NCBI GenBank assembly: GCA_039621445.1
Contig: CP154954.1
Span: 25,370,954 to 25,434,953 of the forward strand
DNA: 64,000 bases
Direction: 5' to 3'
Origin: Euglena gracilis
Taxonomy: Eukaryota; Euglenida; Euglenophyceae; Euglenales
This document shows positions 63,995 through 64,000 of the stretch, piece after piece. The notes beneath the pieces were generated by a model. The model was not told the origin of the DNA, searched no databases, and was given only the letters and a program-made list of their open reading frames with translations. The position numbers and the translations under genes were made by a program. Position 1 is the first letter of the stretch. Each line of letters starts with the position of its first letter.

Positions 63995-64000
63995 CCTTGC

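Overview
This window looks like nuclear DNA of a unicellular eukaryote, probably an alga. It has no bacterial-type operons, no rRNA or tRNA gene that I can see, and no long intact gene. Coding signal comes as short exon-sized pieces with GT..AG (once perhaps GC..AG) borders, set among microsatellites, homopolymer G/C runs and transposon remains. The LINE-type reverse transcriptase at 9.2-10.8 kb resembles, from memory, retroelements common in dinoflagellate genomes. A dinoflagellate is therefore my favoured guess; a green alga is not excluded.

Layout. 0-1.1 kb: a broken coiled-coil exon and a dispersed repeat. 1.15-9.64 kb: a near-perfect tandem array (period about 2.19 kb) of a non-coding repeat 'E' plus the endonuclease/linker part of a LINE; only the last copy runs on into the reverse transcriptase, which is a pseudogene. 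11.3-12.4 kb: a three-exon gene encoding an MGC-start, putatively lipid-anchored protein; a paralogue lies at 39.1-39.5 kb and a third similar start at 32.3 kb. 13.1-15.35 kb: a pile of microsatellites and four small elements. 15.75-16.4 kb: a decayed Tc1/mariner transposase. 16.4-31 kb: mostly unrecognised intergenic or intronic DNA with several small inverted-repeat elements. 31.1-32.1 kb and 50.3-51.8 kb: related foldback elements. 33.4-37.4 kb: a candidate 3.9-kb DNA transposon with 26-bp terminal inverted repeats, internal copies of the terminal palindrome, a long multi-frame plus-strand gene and divergent minus-strand exons. 38.5-47.2 kb: gene fragments riddled with small elements, including a 1.66-kb terminal-inverted-repeat element broken by a MITE. 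47.5-64 kb: further repeat families, a 613-bp TA-flanked element and scattered exon candidates.

The dominant theme is non-autonomous DNA transposons. At least two hAT-like families have 8-bp target duplications (termini CAGGCTTTTGCTTAAGG and CATACAATTGCTTA), and several families have TA duplications and termini made of long C or G runs. One nested insertion gives an exact TA duplication. Many of these repeats carry a short GGCGC-GAA-GCGCC hairpin whose core, GCGAAGC, is a known extraordinarily stable DNA mini-hairpin. I cannot assemble a pathway from the host gene fragments; the interacting 'system' visible here is the transposon community itself.
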